In this document: piece after piece, positions 10,190 through 20,900 of the stretch
How positions within the stretch are numbered: position 1 is the first letter of the stretch
Layout: the number at the start of each line of letters is the position of its first letter
Origin: Salisapilia sapeloensis
Taxonomy: Eukaryota > Oomycota > Peronosporomycetes > Peronosporales > Salisapiliaceae
Length of the DNA stretch: 64,000 bases
Direction: 5' to 3'
Assembly (NCBI GenBank): GCA_023334545.1
Contig: JAADVB010000087.1
Location: 1 to 64,000 of the forward strand
Program-made: the position numbers and the translations under genes
Notes under the pieces: model-generated
Told to the model about the DNA's origin: nothing
The model's database searches: none
What the model saw: the letters and a program-made list of their open reading frames with translations, nothing else

Positions 10190-10858
10190 CTATTCATCAC
10201 TGTCGCTATCCGTTTTGATATCTTTCAGGTTCTGATTCTTCCACTTGGTCTCTTCTCTGCCTTCTGACATCGCCGCGAATCGTGCTGCGACGAAAAGAAA
10301 GTCGCTCAGACGATTAACGTACCGCTGGACACTCTCATCTACGTGACCTTCGGACACGAGCGGTACAACTGATCGCTCAGCTCGTCGGCAAACAGCTCTC
10401 GCTACATGCAAATGCGTAGACGCTAATCCGCCTCCAGAAGGCAAAATGAAACTCGTGATAGGCTCTAATTTCTCGTCCATCTCATCAATCCAGGCTTCCA
10501 ACTGGTCTACATTGCGCCCATCGAACTGTCCAGAGCGCTTCTGTTTGCTTTTAGAAGCCGAAGATAGAGGAGTTGCGACGCATGCACCCAGGTCAAATAA
10601 TCGAGATTGGATGTTTTCTAGTTTATCCGGTAGGTAGGCATTATTGGCAATACGAGCTTGCTCGATCGCGACACCAATCTGAGCATTTAGTTCGTCTGTG
10701 TCGCCTAGTGCTTGAAACGTCTGATCATCCTTTGGACGGCGCTCTCCCGAGAACAATTGGGACGTCCCTTTGTCGCCAGTCTTGGTATAGACTTTCATCG
10801 TGGCGAACCCTTCGAAACGTACAAGCGGGCAGAGACTCACAGCGCGTCTGGCAAACAT
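10190..10858 (-). CDS. MMAB: Mitochondrial cob(I)alamin adenosyltransferase
   Basis: A 222-residue PduO-type ATP:cob(I)alamin adenosyltransferase, which makes adenosylcobalamin for methylmalonyl-CoA mutase. The ATP-binding N-terminus KVYTKTGDKGTSQLFSGER is diagnostic, followed by GDTDELNAQIG, the loop FILPSGGG, the helix HVARAVCRRAER and the C-terminal YVNRLSDFLFVAAR. The first 30 residues (MFARRAVSLCPLVRF) are basic and hydrophobic, consistent with a mitochondrial import signal. The start is the ATG at 10858; a GTG-initiated extension was rejected. It is divergent from the next transporter over 215 bp. Its presence suggests the organism uses vitamin B12. Confidence 0.93.
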   Translation of the reverse strand: MFARRAVSLCPLVRFEGFATMKVYTKTGDKGTSQLFSGERRPKDDQTFQALGDTDELNAQIGVAIEQARIANNAYLPDKLENIQSRLFDLGACVATPLSSASKSKQKRSGQFDGRNVDQLEAWIDEMDEKLEPITSFILPSGGGLASTHLHVARAVCRRAERSVVPLVSEGHVDESVQRYVNRLSDFLFVAARFAAMSEGREETKWKNQNLKDIKTDSDSDE

Positions 10859-11073
10859 GCACAAGCCTTTTGGTCCTATCGGGTACACATGCGGTGCAAC
10901 CGTTCGATTATATATTTATCCAATTAAGGATGCTTATCAGTTGAATCTAGCCAATAAAAAGATGAATTATCAATATTAATAGCCAATCACAACCTGCATG
11001 CAAATAAAAATACAAAAACACGAAAAATCATAAGCGGCAGATTCATTCGGATATTTTAAGCGGTAGGTGGAAG

Positions 11074-12756
11074 ATGGCGAGTTTCCAGTCGCCGAGTAAA
11101 GGAGAGGAAGACCTTCTCTTGCCTTTGAACACCATCAGCAAGGGAAACTACACTCACCCGGTCAATCTCGATGATCATAGTGGTACCAGCATCCGCAGCC
11201 AGAGCAGTGACGTGACGACCTATAACACGATGCTACAGCTCTCGTCTTCGCATAATCCATTGCGCTACAATATCGTGCGCAAATGTACGATTTTCCTAGC
11301 AGGTTCCTGTGTTCTGTTCCTAACGAACCAGCTCATGACATTACCTGTCGGCTTCTTTCCTTCCTACGCCCGAGATCGTCTCGGTTTCTCATCTACACAG
11401 CTAAGTCTCTTCTTTGCCTTGTATCCCGTCTGTATCATGGCTAGTAGTCCACTAGCAGCTCTTTGGACACCGGCGATTGGACGTCAAACAGTGCTGTGTC
11501 TAGGCCTCATCACAAGTGGCACTGCGACAGTCGCCTTCGCTTACAGCTCCTCGACGTTTCTTGTCTTCTGTCTTCGGATGCTTCAGGGCATTGGGGCTGG
11601 AGCAGCAGTTGTCGGGTCCGTGTCGATGCTCACAGAGGAGTTTCCGGACAGTGTAGGACATGCCATGGTACTACAAGAAGTAGTCGCAGCAGTAGCATTT
11701 ATCAGTGCTCCGCCCATGGGTAGCTTTCTCTATGACTACCAAGGCTTCCAGCTACCTTTTCTGGCATCAGGTGTGGCTCAGCTACTGACCGTTATGGTCA
11801 TGCCACTTTTATTTGTGGAATATGCTCTTCCGGACGGAATGTACGATCAAGTCCCGATCTCTCCGTCCTGTTTACCCATGCTGCTCAACTCCCGCTTGAA
11901 CGATGCGTACGGCGACCACAGCGATGTGTCTACAACTGATATGTCGTTTCGAACAGTATTGACGCCAACGTGTGTGTTTTGTCTTCTCCTCACCTCTTTT
12001 GCCATGACAGCATTTGGTTTCATCGATCCATACCTTGGTGGTCACCTCAAGTCCGTGCTTGGAGTGGAGCATGTCACAGTCGGACTAGGCTTTGCTCTCT
12101 CTGCTCTTGTCTACTCTCTCGGGACGCTGATATACGCATGGGTAGCGTATTGCGTCGGACGGAAGCAAGTGATCGTCTTTGGCGTGTGCCAACTCGCTAT
12201 TGGATTCTTCCTCCTCGGTCCTCCTCCATTCCTACGAAGCTTCTTTATACCAGGTGCTGATGACGAGACGCACAAGTTCCGGCTGCTTTGGGTCTCTCAG
12301 ATGACAGCATTGATATGCATTGGCTGTGGCGCAGCACTTAGCACTGCTCCAGCGCTTTCTGTGGCACTGCGAGACGTGAACAGCAGTCAGCCATCTGCGG
12401 CTAATAGCCCCAAGCTGACGCTTGTAGTCGGTCTCTTCTCTGCCGCCATCTACCTCGGTCAAGCTGTTGGTCCGATGCTTGCCTTGCTCTTCCAGTCGAT
12501 CCTTCCGGCGACTACATCTCCAAGCTGTGATCCACTCGGTATGGCGGTCTGTGAGAAAGATTCCTTGCCTTGGTCCTTTACAGCCTACGCCTGCCTTGCA
12601 ATGGCATTGGCTGCATTGGTTGGCTGGAAACTTCCGGTGAATGACAATGTGGTGCACGACAAGGTTGTGAAACCTCCCGTTCGGAGGCGAATGAGCTTTA
12701 ACAGACAGCCGTCGATAGAGTACGGTCAATATGTGTTTCTTGATGATAGTGATTAA
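11074..12756 (+). CDS. Major facilitator transporter, SLC18B1-like
   Basis: A 560-residue intronless transporter. A cytosolic N-terminus of about 70 residues precedes 12 predicted helices. LPVGFFPSYARDRLGFSSTQ and the loop after the second helix (PAIGRQTVLCLGL) fit drug:H+ antiporters, and RMLQGIGAGAAVVGSVSMLTE matches motif C-like sequence of the vesicular amine/polyamine transporter group (SLC18 and SLC18B1). The substrate cannot be inferred. An initiator-like TTCATTCGG followed by ATATTT lies at 11042-11056, about 30 bp before the ATG. The C-terminal tail is short, basic and serine-containing. Confidence 0.75.
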   Translation: MASFQSPSKGEEDLLLPLNTISKGNYTHPVNLDDHSGTSIRSQSSDVTTYNTMLQLSSSHNPLRYNIVRKCTIFLAGSCVLFLTNQLMTLPVGFFPSYARDRLGFSSTQLSLFFALYPVCIMASSPLAALWTPAIGRQTVLCLGLITSGTATVAFAYSSSTFLVFCLRMLQGIGAGAAVVGSVSMLTEEFPDSVGHAMVLQEVVAAVAFISAPPMGSFLYDYQGFQLPFLASGVAQLLTVMVMPLLFVEYALPDGMYDQVPISPSCLPMLLNSRLNDAYGDHSDVSTTDMSFRTVLTPTCVFCLLLTSFAMTAFGFIDPYLGGHLKSVLGVEHVTVGLGFALSALVYSLGTLIYAWVAYCVGRKQVIVFGVCQLAIGFFLLGPPPFLRSFFIPGADDETHKFRLLWVSQMTALICIGCGAALSTAPALSVALRDVNSSQPSAANSPKLTLVVGLFSAAIYLGQAVGPMLALLFQSILPATTSPSCDPLGMAVCEKDSLPWSFTAYACLAMALAALVGWKLPVNDNVVHDKVVKPPVRRRMSFNRQPSIEYGQYVFLDDSD

Positions 12757-12827
12757 AGATGAGAATACGATATGCAAATGGTCAAGTGTCGAGACGTGTT
12801 TATCGGAATCGAGGTGAGAATATGTGT

Positions 12828-13607
12828 TTATGGCTGTTCATAGTACATTTGCATTTGTAGAGGCAGTTGAGGGCCACTAGCTGACGAAATCGGCTGAATG
12901 GTTTTTCTTGCTGACTGCTTCTCCTCTTGAAGAGAGTTGGCGAGTACCCATGAGTTCGCGACGCTCTCTGAATTCACAACGGTACCGTTTGGATCCTGTC
13001 CGCCTTCTGTGGTATGTGAGAATAGCCTAAATGAATGTGGTGCATTGGTCTGCTCTGCTCTTGGCGGATAGGCAATGAGCTTTACGAGCATAGACCGAAA
13101 GGCTTCTTCGATGGCGAGAACTGGAAGTTCAAAAGGCTCGTCATTTTGTCCATTTTGCTGAGCAAGTAAAACGACTGTCCATTTCAATTGGATAACGAGC
13201 GAGGTCATGTCTTCGCCCTTGTCAGAGAATAGCACGATGCGGATTTTGTCGAGCGCATTCTCTTGAATCCATGCTTTGCACCCTTGGAGCATATCGTGAA
13301 TGTACGAACAGAGCTGTGGATGCCGGCTCATGTGAACAGGGACATCATAGATGGTGCGAGACTCAAATGACTCTAAGTGATGCAATGATACATGAACAAA
13401 CAACTGCGTAGCTGAATTAAAGGTGGAGCATACCTCTTGGGTAGACATTGGAACAGTATCTAGTGTCAATATACGATTTTACTACATTTAGATTGTGGAT
13501 TGTAAATGGAAAGATGCTGAGTTCACATACAGATACTCGTGGACAATTGCCTCCAAAAACTCAAGCATAAGACCACTAGCCACAGCTACATGCGTATTCT
13601 CATCCAT
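12828..13607 (-). CDS. MAD2L2: REV7 / MAD2L2, HORMA-domain protein
   Basis: Three exons: 13607-13531, a 26-nt microexon 13459-13434, and 13372-12828, with introns of 71 and 61 bp; the frame closes at 215 residues. The joined N-terminus VAVASGLMLEFLEAIVHEYL and the following YDVPVHMSRHPQL match the HORMA domain of REV7 (MAD2L2/MAD2B) closely, as does the C-terminal PLQMQMYYEQP. REV7 bridges REV3 and REV1 in translesion polymerase zeta and acts in shieldin-type repair choice and cell-cycle control in other eukaryotes. It is divergent from the SNAPC1-like gene with 108 bp between the ATGs. Identity is supported by both ends and the correct total length. Confidence 0.88.
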
Positions 13608-13715
13608 CTTCGTTTAGTGTCGGTATTTATGTCCATGTTAGTGACGAGGCGTCAGTAAACGGAGGGTGGCATGACATAGACTTTGGACAAGGAATCAGGA
13701 CATGGAGTGGCGGGA

Positions 13716-15788
13716 ATGCCCAAGCAGAGGGTAGTGGACAAAGGAGCCGTGCAGGCAGCGTTTGTCGAAGCTATAAAGGCTGATTTTAATGACTTGATAG
13801 ATCTTTTTACGCAGAAGGTACGTCATGTTCACTTCTCATTCTACTTTTTAGAGAAAGCAACTCATTAAACTAATGACCAAGAGTACGAATACTAATACGC
13901 CATCAATGGATAGGATGCGATCAATTTTTCTACTTGGAAAACGCTTTGGACTAGTAAACGGATGTCAACTGTCTTTCACGCTGATTTTCGAGGTAGTAAT
14001 CCAACCAAAGTCCACGAAACAATTCTTCAGATAGCATTGGACATCCTATTAAATTGGCTGAAGGAGTACAATTTGGAGGCAAATGTCGTCGTGGACACTT
14101 CTAGTCTCATTGCACGCGTGTTTGTCTTATATACGGCATATATGACCCAGTTGTCTACGCCTCGGATTAAATTTCAAATTGATCTTCAGTCATGGGGATG
14201 CTTAATGCAAATATACAGCATCTTGCGTACGAACAGTCTGCATACAGGGGCAATAAAGGAAGTCATTGCAATGCTACGTAAGCTTGATGTCGAAGAAAAT
14301 GCGTTCGTGAAGTGCCTTTATCCTCTATCTGCTCCATCCGACGTGTCCAAACAAGCGAGTTTAAACGACTATTTGAATCGTATCCATCATCCAATCTCAG
14401 ACGTGAACGACAGTTATGACGGCTCTACGACCGATGGAACAGACCTGTCTGTCTTTCGTACATTGGGAGAGTCGTACAAAACTTATACAGACGCTTTCAA
14501 GAAGGAATTGACGCAATCCGATACACGCCACCGAAATACCGCACGTATGAGCAGAGCGAAGCCGTTGATCCGTACAGGTCAGTTAAAGAAACTGACGGAT
14601 GCAGTGGCGAGCCAGCATGAGAGCATGAAGTTATTTCATGATCAGCTTGATGCGATCATAAATGCTCCAGAGGAATCATTTGAACCGCCATCGAAGCCTC
14701 AGGTGAAAGAGGAGGTGGAGGAAGAAGACGATGGTGGTGGCTTGTCGGAGCTGGAGGATGCTTTGATGGAGGACATGGACACCCGTGACGATGGCGTAGA
14801 AAAAGATAAAACGGAAGAACTTGCAGAAAGTTGGCCAAGTGAATCGAACGATGAAGACAATATTCTGTTTGCGTTGGAGAATGAGCTGTTAGAAGGTTTG
14901 CACCATTCAGAGACGGCTGTGTCCAAGTCTTCGAATAATGAGGTTGCGAAACCAGGGAACAATGCTGACATGAAGGTTGGGGCACGACAAGAAGCGATGT
15001 CAAGGAAGAGCTCAGGCGACAAACAGAAACAAAAGAGCAAAGAAAACCCACGGAAGAACTCTAGAAGCCGAGTATCACCCACTCGAACTGAACCAACGAA
15101 TGTATCCGCTGATCATGTTACTCCAGCTCTGTCTGACGACGGATTGGACGAACTTGAACGAGAGTTGAGTGAATCTCCTACGAAGAAATCCGAAAAGTCG
15201 AATGAAAAGACAAGAAATACAAAAAGAAAAGAAATGGAGAAGACTTCTGCTCAAACGGCAGAAGATGACGAGGTGGCTTCTTTGGTGAAAGAACTAGGTA
15301 GACCACCACCAGGAGCTGCACCGAAGCGACAAAAGACGACAAAAGCAGCAGCCACTTTCACTGCAGATGATGCGTTATCAGAACTGGAGAAGGAACTGGA
15401 AGTAGGTGAGAAGACAACGACCATCTCAACAACGAAAAAGCTCAAGGCTACTGCTCCAAAGCAGACAAAAAGTGGTGGAAGCAGACGAGGTCGACAAAGT
15501 GAACAGAAGAAGCCAGCTAAGCCACCGACCTGGAAGCAAAAGCCGAAGCCTGTACCTCCGAAAGTACCGTTGGAGATGAAGATAAAAAGTCATAGCATAG
15601 TAGAGGAAAGCGATGAGGATGCAGATCCACTGTCTGAACTGGAAAAGGAGATAAATCGGTCCATCGAGCCAATTGACCAAGGAGATCAAGTTACCAGAAA
15701 CATGGATTCTGGCGAGGAGACTGTCACAAACGATGGACTGGATGAGCTTGAGGCAGAACTTATGTCCGCCGATACAAACTTGTCCTAG
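13716..15788 (+). CDS. SNAPC1-like snRNA-activating complex subunit with acidic repeats
   Basis: Two exons, 13716-13817 and 13914-15788 (96-bp intron), giving 658 residues. Residues 1-150 resemble SNAP43/SNAPC1, the subunit of the complex that activates RNA polymerase II and III snRNA promoters: DFNDLIDLF, FSTWKTLW, RVFVLYTAYMTQL and a following LQSWGCLMQIYSIL. The remaining 450 residues are low-complexity, alternating basic Lys/Ser-rich linkers with a repeated acidic motif of the form D-x-L-x-E-L-E-x-E-L at about residues 307, 350, 442, 485, 519, 604 and 641. These repeats are not a known feature of animal SNAPC1. The ATG chosen is 33 bp inside a longer TTG-initiated frame. Family call moderate. 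Confidence 0.72.
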
Positions 15789-15942
15789 ACAAAAGCTTCG
15801 AGTAGAGTAGACTGGCCGTGTCCTCTTCCTATGATTGAATAAACAACCGTACAGGATACTCTTTTAGTATTAAAAATTGTATACGATCTTCTATTTTGGA
15901 CTATATTAAGCCTCGGACATTTGAAAACTTTAGTCGAAAAAG

Positions 15943-17744
15943 ATGAGTGACATGGCGAATGTCGATCCGATGCAAGCAGTACTGTGACTATAATTGCTTC
16001 TAGCGCATCCTATGGTGTTTTTACTAATGCTTTTATATGTATTTAGGCACTGCTGAAGCAGATAAGCATTGTCAAGTCTCTCGGAGAAGAGCACGGCGAC
16101 TGTACGCATTGACTAGGAGCTTCCCTTGGCATCTTCCGTACTAATACCATCTATTTCGAATCATACAGTCAGCTCTGAGCTTTCCCAAGACCTGTCTAAA
16201 CTAGGTCTATTGTATATTATGAGTGGAGAGTACGACCAGGCTCTCCCAGTACTTCACAAGCGCCTTGTCATCCATGAAAAGTATGGACCAGGTACATCAT
16301 CTCTTTCTTCGCACTAGGTCAAGAGAAATTTCATAATCGAGTAATATCGCATAGAAATCTCGATTGGAGAGACATTGCAGACACTAGGGACTGCATACCG
16401 ACTACATGGTCAGCCAGAGATCGCGCATAGTCACTTGACTCGGGCGCTCGAGATTTGGAAAAAGTGTCATGGCGAAAACAGCTTAAAAGTAGCAGAAACA
16501 CTCAACAGCTTGTCTCTCTTAGATCTCAGGTACGCCTGCCTTGTACATCCACCTAGTCAATTCTTGGGCCTGACTATTCGTATAGCAGCACAACAGACGA
16601 CGCAACACACGAAGATTATCAAGTCCAAAGCCTCCAATTGCTGTACGACATCTCGGAACCTGAAGACATGGACAGTGAAGACGTGCCATGGGAAGTGTTT
16701 AAGCGACTGAAGAAGCAGCAAGGACCAACGACAGCAGCGAATAGCTTAACTTTATTAAAAGCAAATCTGCGTAAATGTACCATGCAGGCAGTGAGTATGG
16801 CTCCAGTGGAAAGGCAGCTATCAGCCTCTCGACCATTAGTCGTCGAGAGGTCAGTTTCTCAGATGGGCCCTCCAACTACAATCAACACTGATATTGTGTC
16901 ACCGACACTACCGAACATGGGCATGCCGTCCAACTCCCAGCATTCTCTCACGGATGCCATTGCACTAGATACGAACGAAAGCATTGATAGGGAACTTGGG
17001 CCTGACCTCTCACAACTGCCAGACCTGTCTGCACTAGATCAGGCGTTGGAGCCGCATCCATTGGATCCGAATCCACTAGATACGACCCTCCCTCCTATCA
17101 GTGACGCTTTTGCCACTGCTACAGCGACAAGATCGGAAGACGTGGCATCGGAGATGGATGATCTTCAGAAACGAGTGGAAAAGATCAAAAGGCATGTACT
17201 CTCTGGCGCACCAACGGCAGACGATGAGATTGATGAGCTTCAGGCGCATATTGATAGCCTCGCAGGTATCGAGTTGAAAGCTGCAGGCCGTGCGATGATG
17301 TCGCTACTGAGGGAACTCGTTCGAATGGTCTCTGGACCGGATAAGCCTACTGCGAACGGTAGTTTGCCGACGCTGGAAGGAATTTTAGAAAAGAAGAGTG
17401 CGTCGATCTTTCGAGGGTGGGAGAAGCGGTGGTTCACGGTGGATCCGAGGACGTTCGTGCTGTCCTACTACTTCAGTCGAGACGACCAGATGCGAGGGTT
17501 TGCACCTCGAGGTGGCTTTTCACTGGCACGGGTGACGGATATTCAAGTAAAGGATAAAGTGCCTGGCACGAGTTTCCAATTTGATTTGTTGGTGGATTTG
17601 AGCACTCGACAAAATCCCAATTGGTCTCGTAAGTACGAACTACGATGCGAAACGGAGGATGAGTTGAGGTACTGGATGACGACGCTACATCGGTACAAGG
17701 CGAGTATGGGACAAGGCACGGCACCTCGACCTACCACGGCATAA
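15943..17744 (+). CDS. TPR-PH domain protein
   Basis: Five exons: 15943-15978, 16047-16101, 16169-16291, 16355-16529 and 16586-17744, introns 56-68 bp, frame closing at 515 residues. Residues about 25-125 form tetratricopeptide-type helices (LSKLGLLYIMSGEYDQALPV, LGTAYRLHGQPEIAHSHLTR) like the repeats of kinesin light chain. A disordered central region follows, then a pleckstrin homology domain at about 392-505 (EGILEKKSASIFRGWEKRWF, DELRYWMTTLHRY). PH domains bind phosphoinositides or proteins, so a membrane or cortex adaptor is likely. I do not know an orthologue with this exact arrangement. It is 153 bp downstream of the SNAPC1-like gene in the same direction. Confidence 0.75.
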
Positions 17745-17948
17745 TTGGTTTTGTGGATGGATGCCGGTAGAAAGTAGTGAATTGCCATTGTAGGCTCTTG
17801 CTAGGAAAATTCTAGGACGTGGTAATGATACATGCTATCTTTGGTGTTGACGCTCCTTTCATGTCTGGGATGTGCAGAGTAGTTACCTCTTCCTGAGTAG
17901 TCGCCTGGGTGCTCTCGGCATCCGTTATACTGACTTTTGAGCGGCAGG

Positions 17949-20900
17949 ATGGATGCTGGACAAGGAGACAGTATTGTACTCGAGGAAGAGATCGATCCGA
18001 ACTATGAGCCTTCCGAGAAAGAAGTGATAGAATATGCAACGTGGCTTGGAATGGACTTGGAAGCGGAGAAGGACCTTTTCTGGATCGCAAGGGAAGGTTT
18101 AAAGGTAAAAAGCGATGTGTCATAAGGAGCGAGCTAGTGACATATATGATGGCCTTAGGCACCACTTCCAGAAGATTGGAAACCTTGTAAGACGACGGAT
18201 ACGGGCGAAATCTACTACTTTAACTTTACATCAGGGGAAAGCACGTGGGATCATCCTTGTGACGAGGTATTGTCCTATGCATTTGCTCACTTGATACGTT
18301 GGTTCTCAAGAGATGCATGCAAAGTTTTATCGGAATTTGTACGCCGAGCATAAGAAAAAACGAGTGCAGTCGACTATGTCTCCAGTATTGTCTCCTAGCA
18401 TCAACTGTATGACGGTTCTCTTAACTGCATGAGTAGGATACTGACGACAGGAAACAAAAGGAGAAGGAGGATGTGGCAGAACTTTTGGGCAAGAAAAAAT
18501 CTGGGAGCAAGAAGAAGAAACGGCAGGTACTCGCACCGGCCACTCAGCTCGCTCCTCCGACACTTGGAACATTGGAAAAGAAGCCGTTGCCTGGGTTATC
18601 CAACGTTAGGTCGTTAAATTCGAGCTTGTCTGGACTAGCGGATACGAAATTGAGTCATTCGCTTGGCAAGATTGGAAATAACGATGAAGTAAAGGGGATA
18701 GAGAGAAAGGAATCGTTACCAGAACCGCTTGCACTTAATGCACTGGCAAAGCCGGTGTTGGGAAATGTTCGACAGACTCCCTCAGTAGGAGCTCTTCCAT
18801 CTTCGACGCCAAGGACAAGCTTGGGTGACCAAACGACCATACAAAGTAGTTTTAACGACCAAAAGCAAGGACTGGAGGAAGATTTAACACGCCAGAAAGC
18901 AGAGTTGGAAGAGAAGCATCAAGAAGAGGTTGCCAAGATGCAAAAGAAATTTGAAGACGAACTGTTAGACTTGGAGCAAGAAGCAGACAATAAGCGAAAG
19001 TCAAAGAAGCGAGAGCTTGATAGAAAGTTAAACGACATTGAGGATGAATTTGATAAGAAGGAAAACAACTTGCGGCGGGAGTGGAAGGACAAGTTAAAGA
19101 AATTGGAGGTGGAAATGAAATCTCAAATGGAGGAACGATCGCGTACTTTGGGTAAAGAGATGGCTCACGAAGTGGAGTTAGAGCAAAAGAGTCATGACAA
19201 AAAGCTCCAAGACATGCGAAATAAGTACGAAAAGGAAGAGAAGGAGCTCAAAGCATCGCTAGTCCAGAAGGTTGGTGAGATGAAATCAATGAATGAATTG
19301 GGGGACCAAGTTTCTCGCTTGAAGAATATTATTGAAAGTACGAAAGATGAACTGGAGCGGACGCAGCGAGTGAAAAGTAACGAAATGCAACTACTCCAGG
19401 AGAAATACGATGCTACTGTGGTGCAAGCAAAGGAGTTACAAAAACAATTGGATGGTATCAATATCAAGTCAGATGTGGACTCTGTACCAGTGACTTGCGG
19501 TAAGTGCGGCGAGCTACAAGAAGCTATGAATAAACTAAAGACGGAGTGGGAAGAAAAAGAATTAGCATTGAATGGTGAAGTGATAAAGCACAAGGAAAAA
19601 ATTGAAGAGGTGCGGCAGAATGCAGAACAGCAGATTGAAGAGATACGGCAAAATGCAGAAAAGCAGATTGAAGAAATGCAAGGATTAGAAACAAACCTTG
19701 TTGATACGAAAGCGAGAGAAGATGCTTTAACAGAGAAGCTTTTAGAAAGTGAAAAGCAAGTTGCTGAGTGCAAAACAGAGATAGAGGCATTACGCTTCCA
19801 ACTGAGTGAAGCAACGAACGCTGCAAGTGTAAATGCTGAAGCACTTAGTGATGCAGGCCAAAGCGACATAAATGATATGCAGGTTCAGATTCAGACCCAG
19901 CAAGCAACTATAAGGTCTCTAGAGGAACAAATTGTGTCTTTCAAGGAGGAACTGAGCACTCGAGAAGTTTCCATCGAGCAAAATAATTTGTCGAAGGCAT
20001 CCCCAAGCGATCGTTCACTTGAAGAAGAAGCAATCCGCGCAGTAACCGTCGAGCGAGATGGTTTGCTTTCGCAGGTTGAGGATCTACGGGAAGAAAATTC
20101 TGTACTTGAGACAACGAATGAACAGATAAAGCAGCAGCTACTGAAGGAATCACGAGAGTGCGGTCGACTGCGCGATCTTTGTGATTCGAAGGAGGGAGAA
20201 ATGAGCAAAATAAATGCGCAAATGCAGGAGTTTCAGCAGAAGATTGCTCGGTTGGAGACCGAGGCAGCACGTAATAACAAACAAGAGGTAGAACAACAAG
20301 TTGAGAATGAAAATGAGAGTATAAAACGTCTCGAACAGGAGTGTGAAAAGCTAAAAAAGCAAATCACGGATCAACAGGTAGATTTAGAGAAAGCAAAGAT
20401 CGAATTAGATACAGCAGAGCTACAAATGCAGGAGATGAAAGCGAAAATAGAGAAAGATGGAAGCAATACAACGCAGATGAAGATGGAGAAAGACGAATTG
20501 CAGATTAAAATAGACACTTTATCTACAGAGAATGATTCACTCACAAACTCAATGAGGGAGTTGGAAGATGTTATGCTAAAATTGAAAGAAAGCCACAGCC
20601 AAGTTACCACGCAAAATTCGATATTAGAGTCTAAATGTCAGGAACACGAGGAAGAAGTACAAAAGCAATTAGCCGAAGTCAGTCGATTAGTTCAAGAACT
20701 GGAGATACAGAAGAAGAATGGGAATGAAAAAGCGTTGGTAGTATCCAATTTACGAACAGATGTGGAAATGTTGGAAAAGCAACTTGATGAGTCGCAACGA
20801 ATGCTTCGTGAAGTACGCTCCCAGACATCTAAAGCGATGAAAGATGGTGAGTCTGTGCTTCGGTACGAAATGACGTCGTTGGAAACCAGATTGGAAGAGG

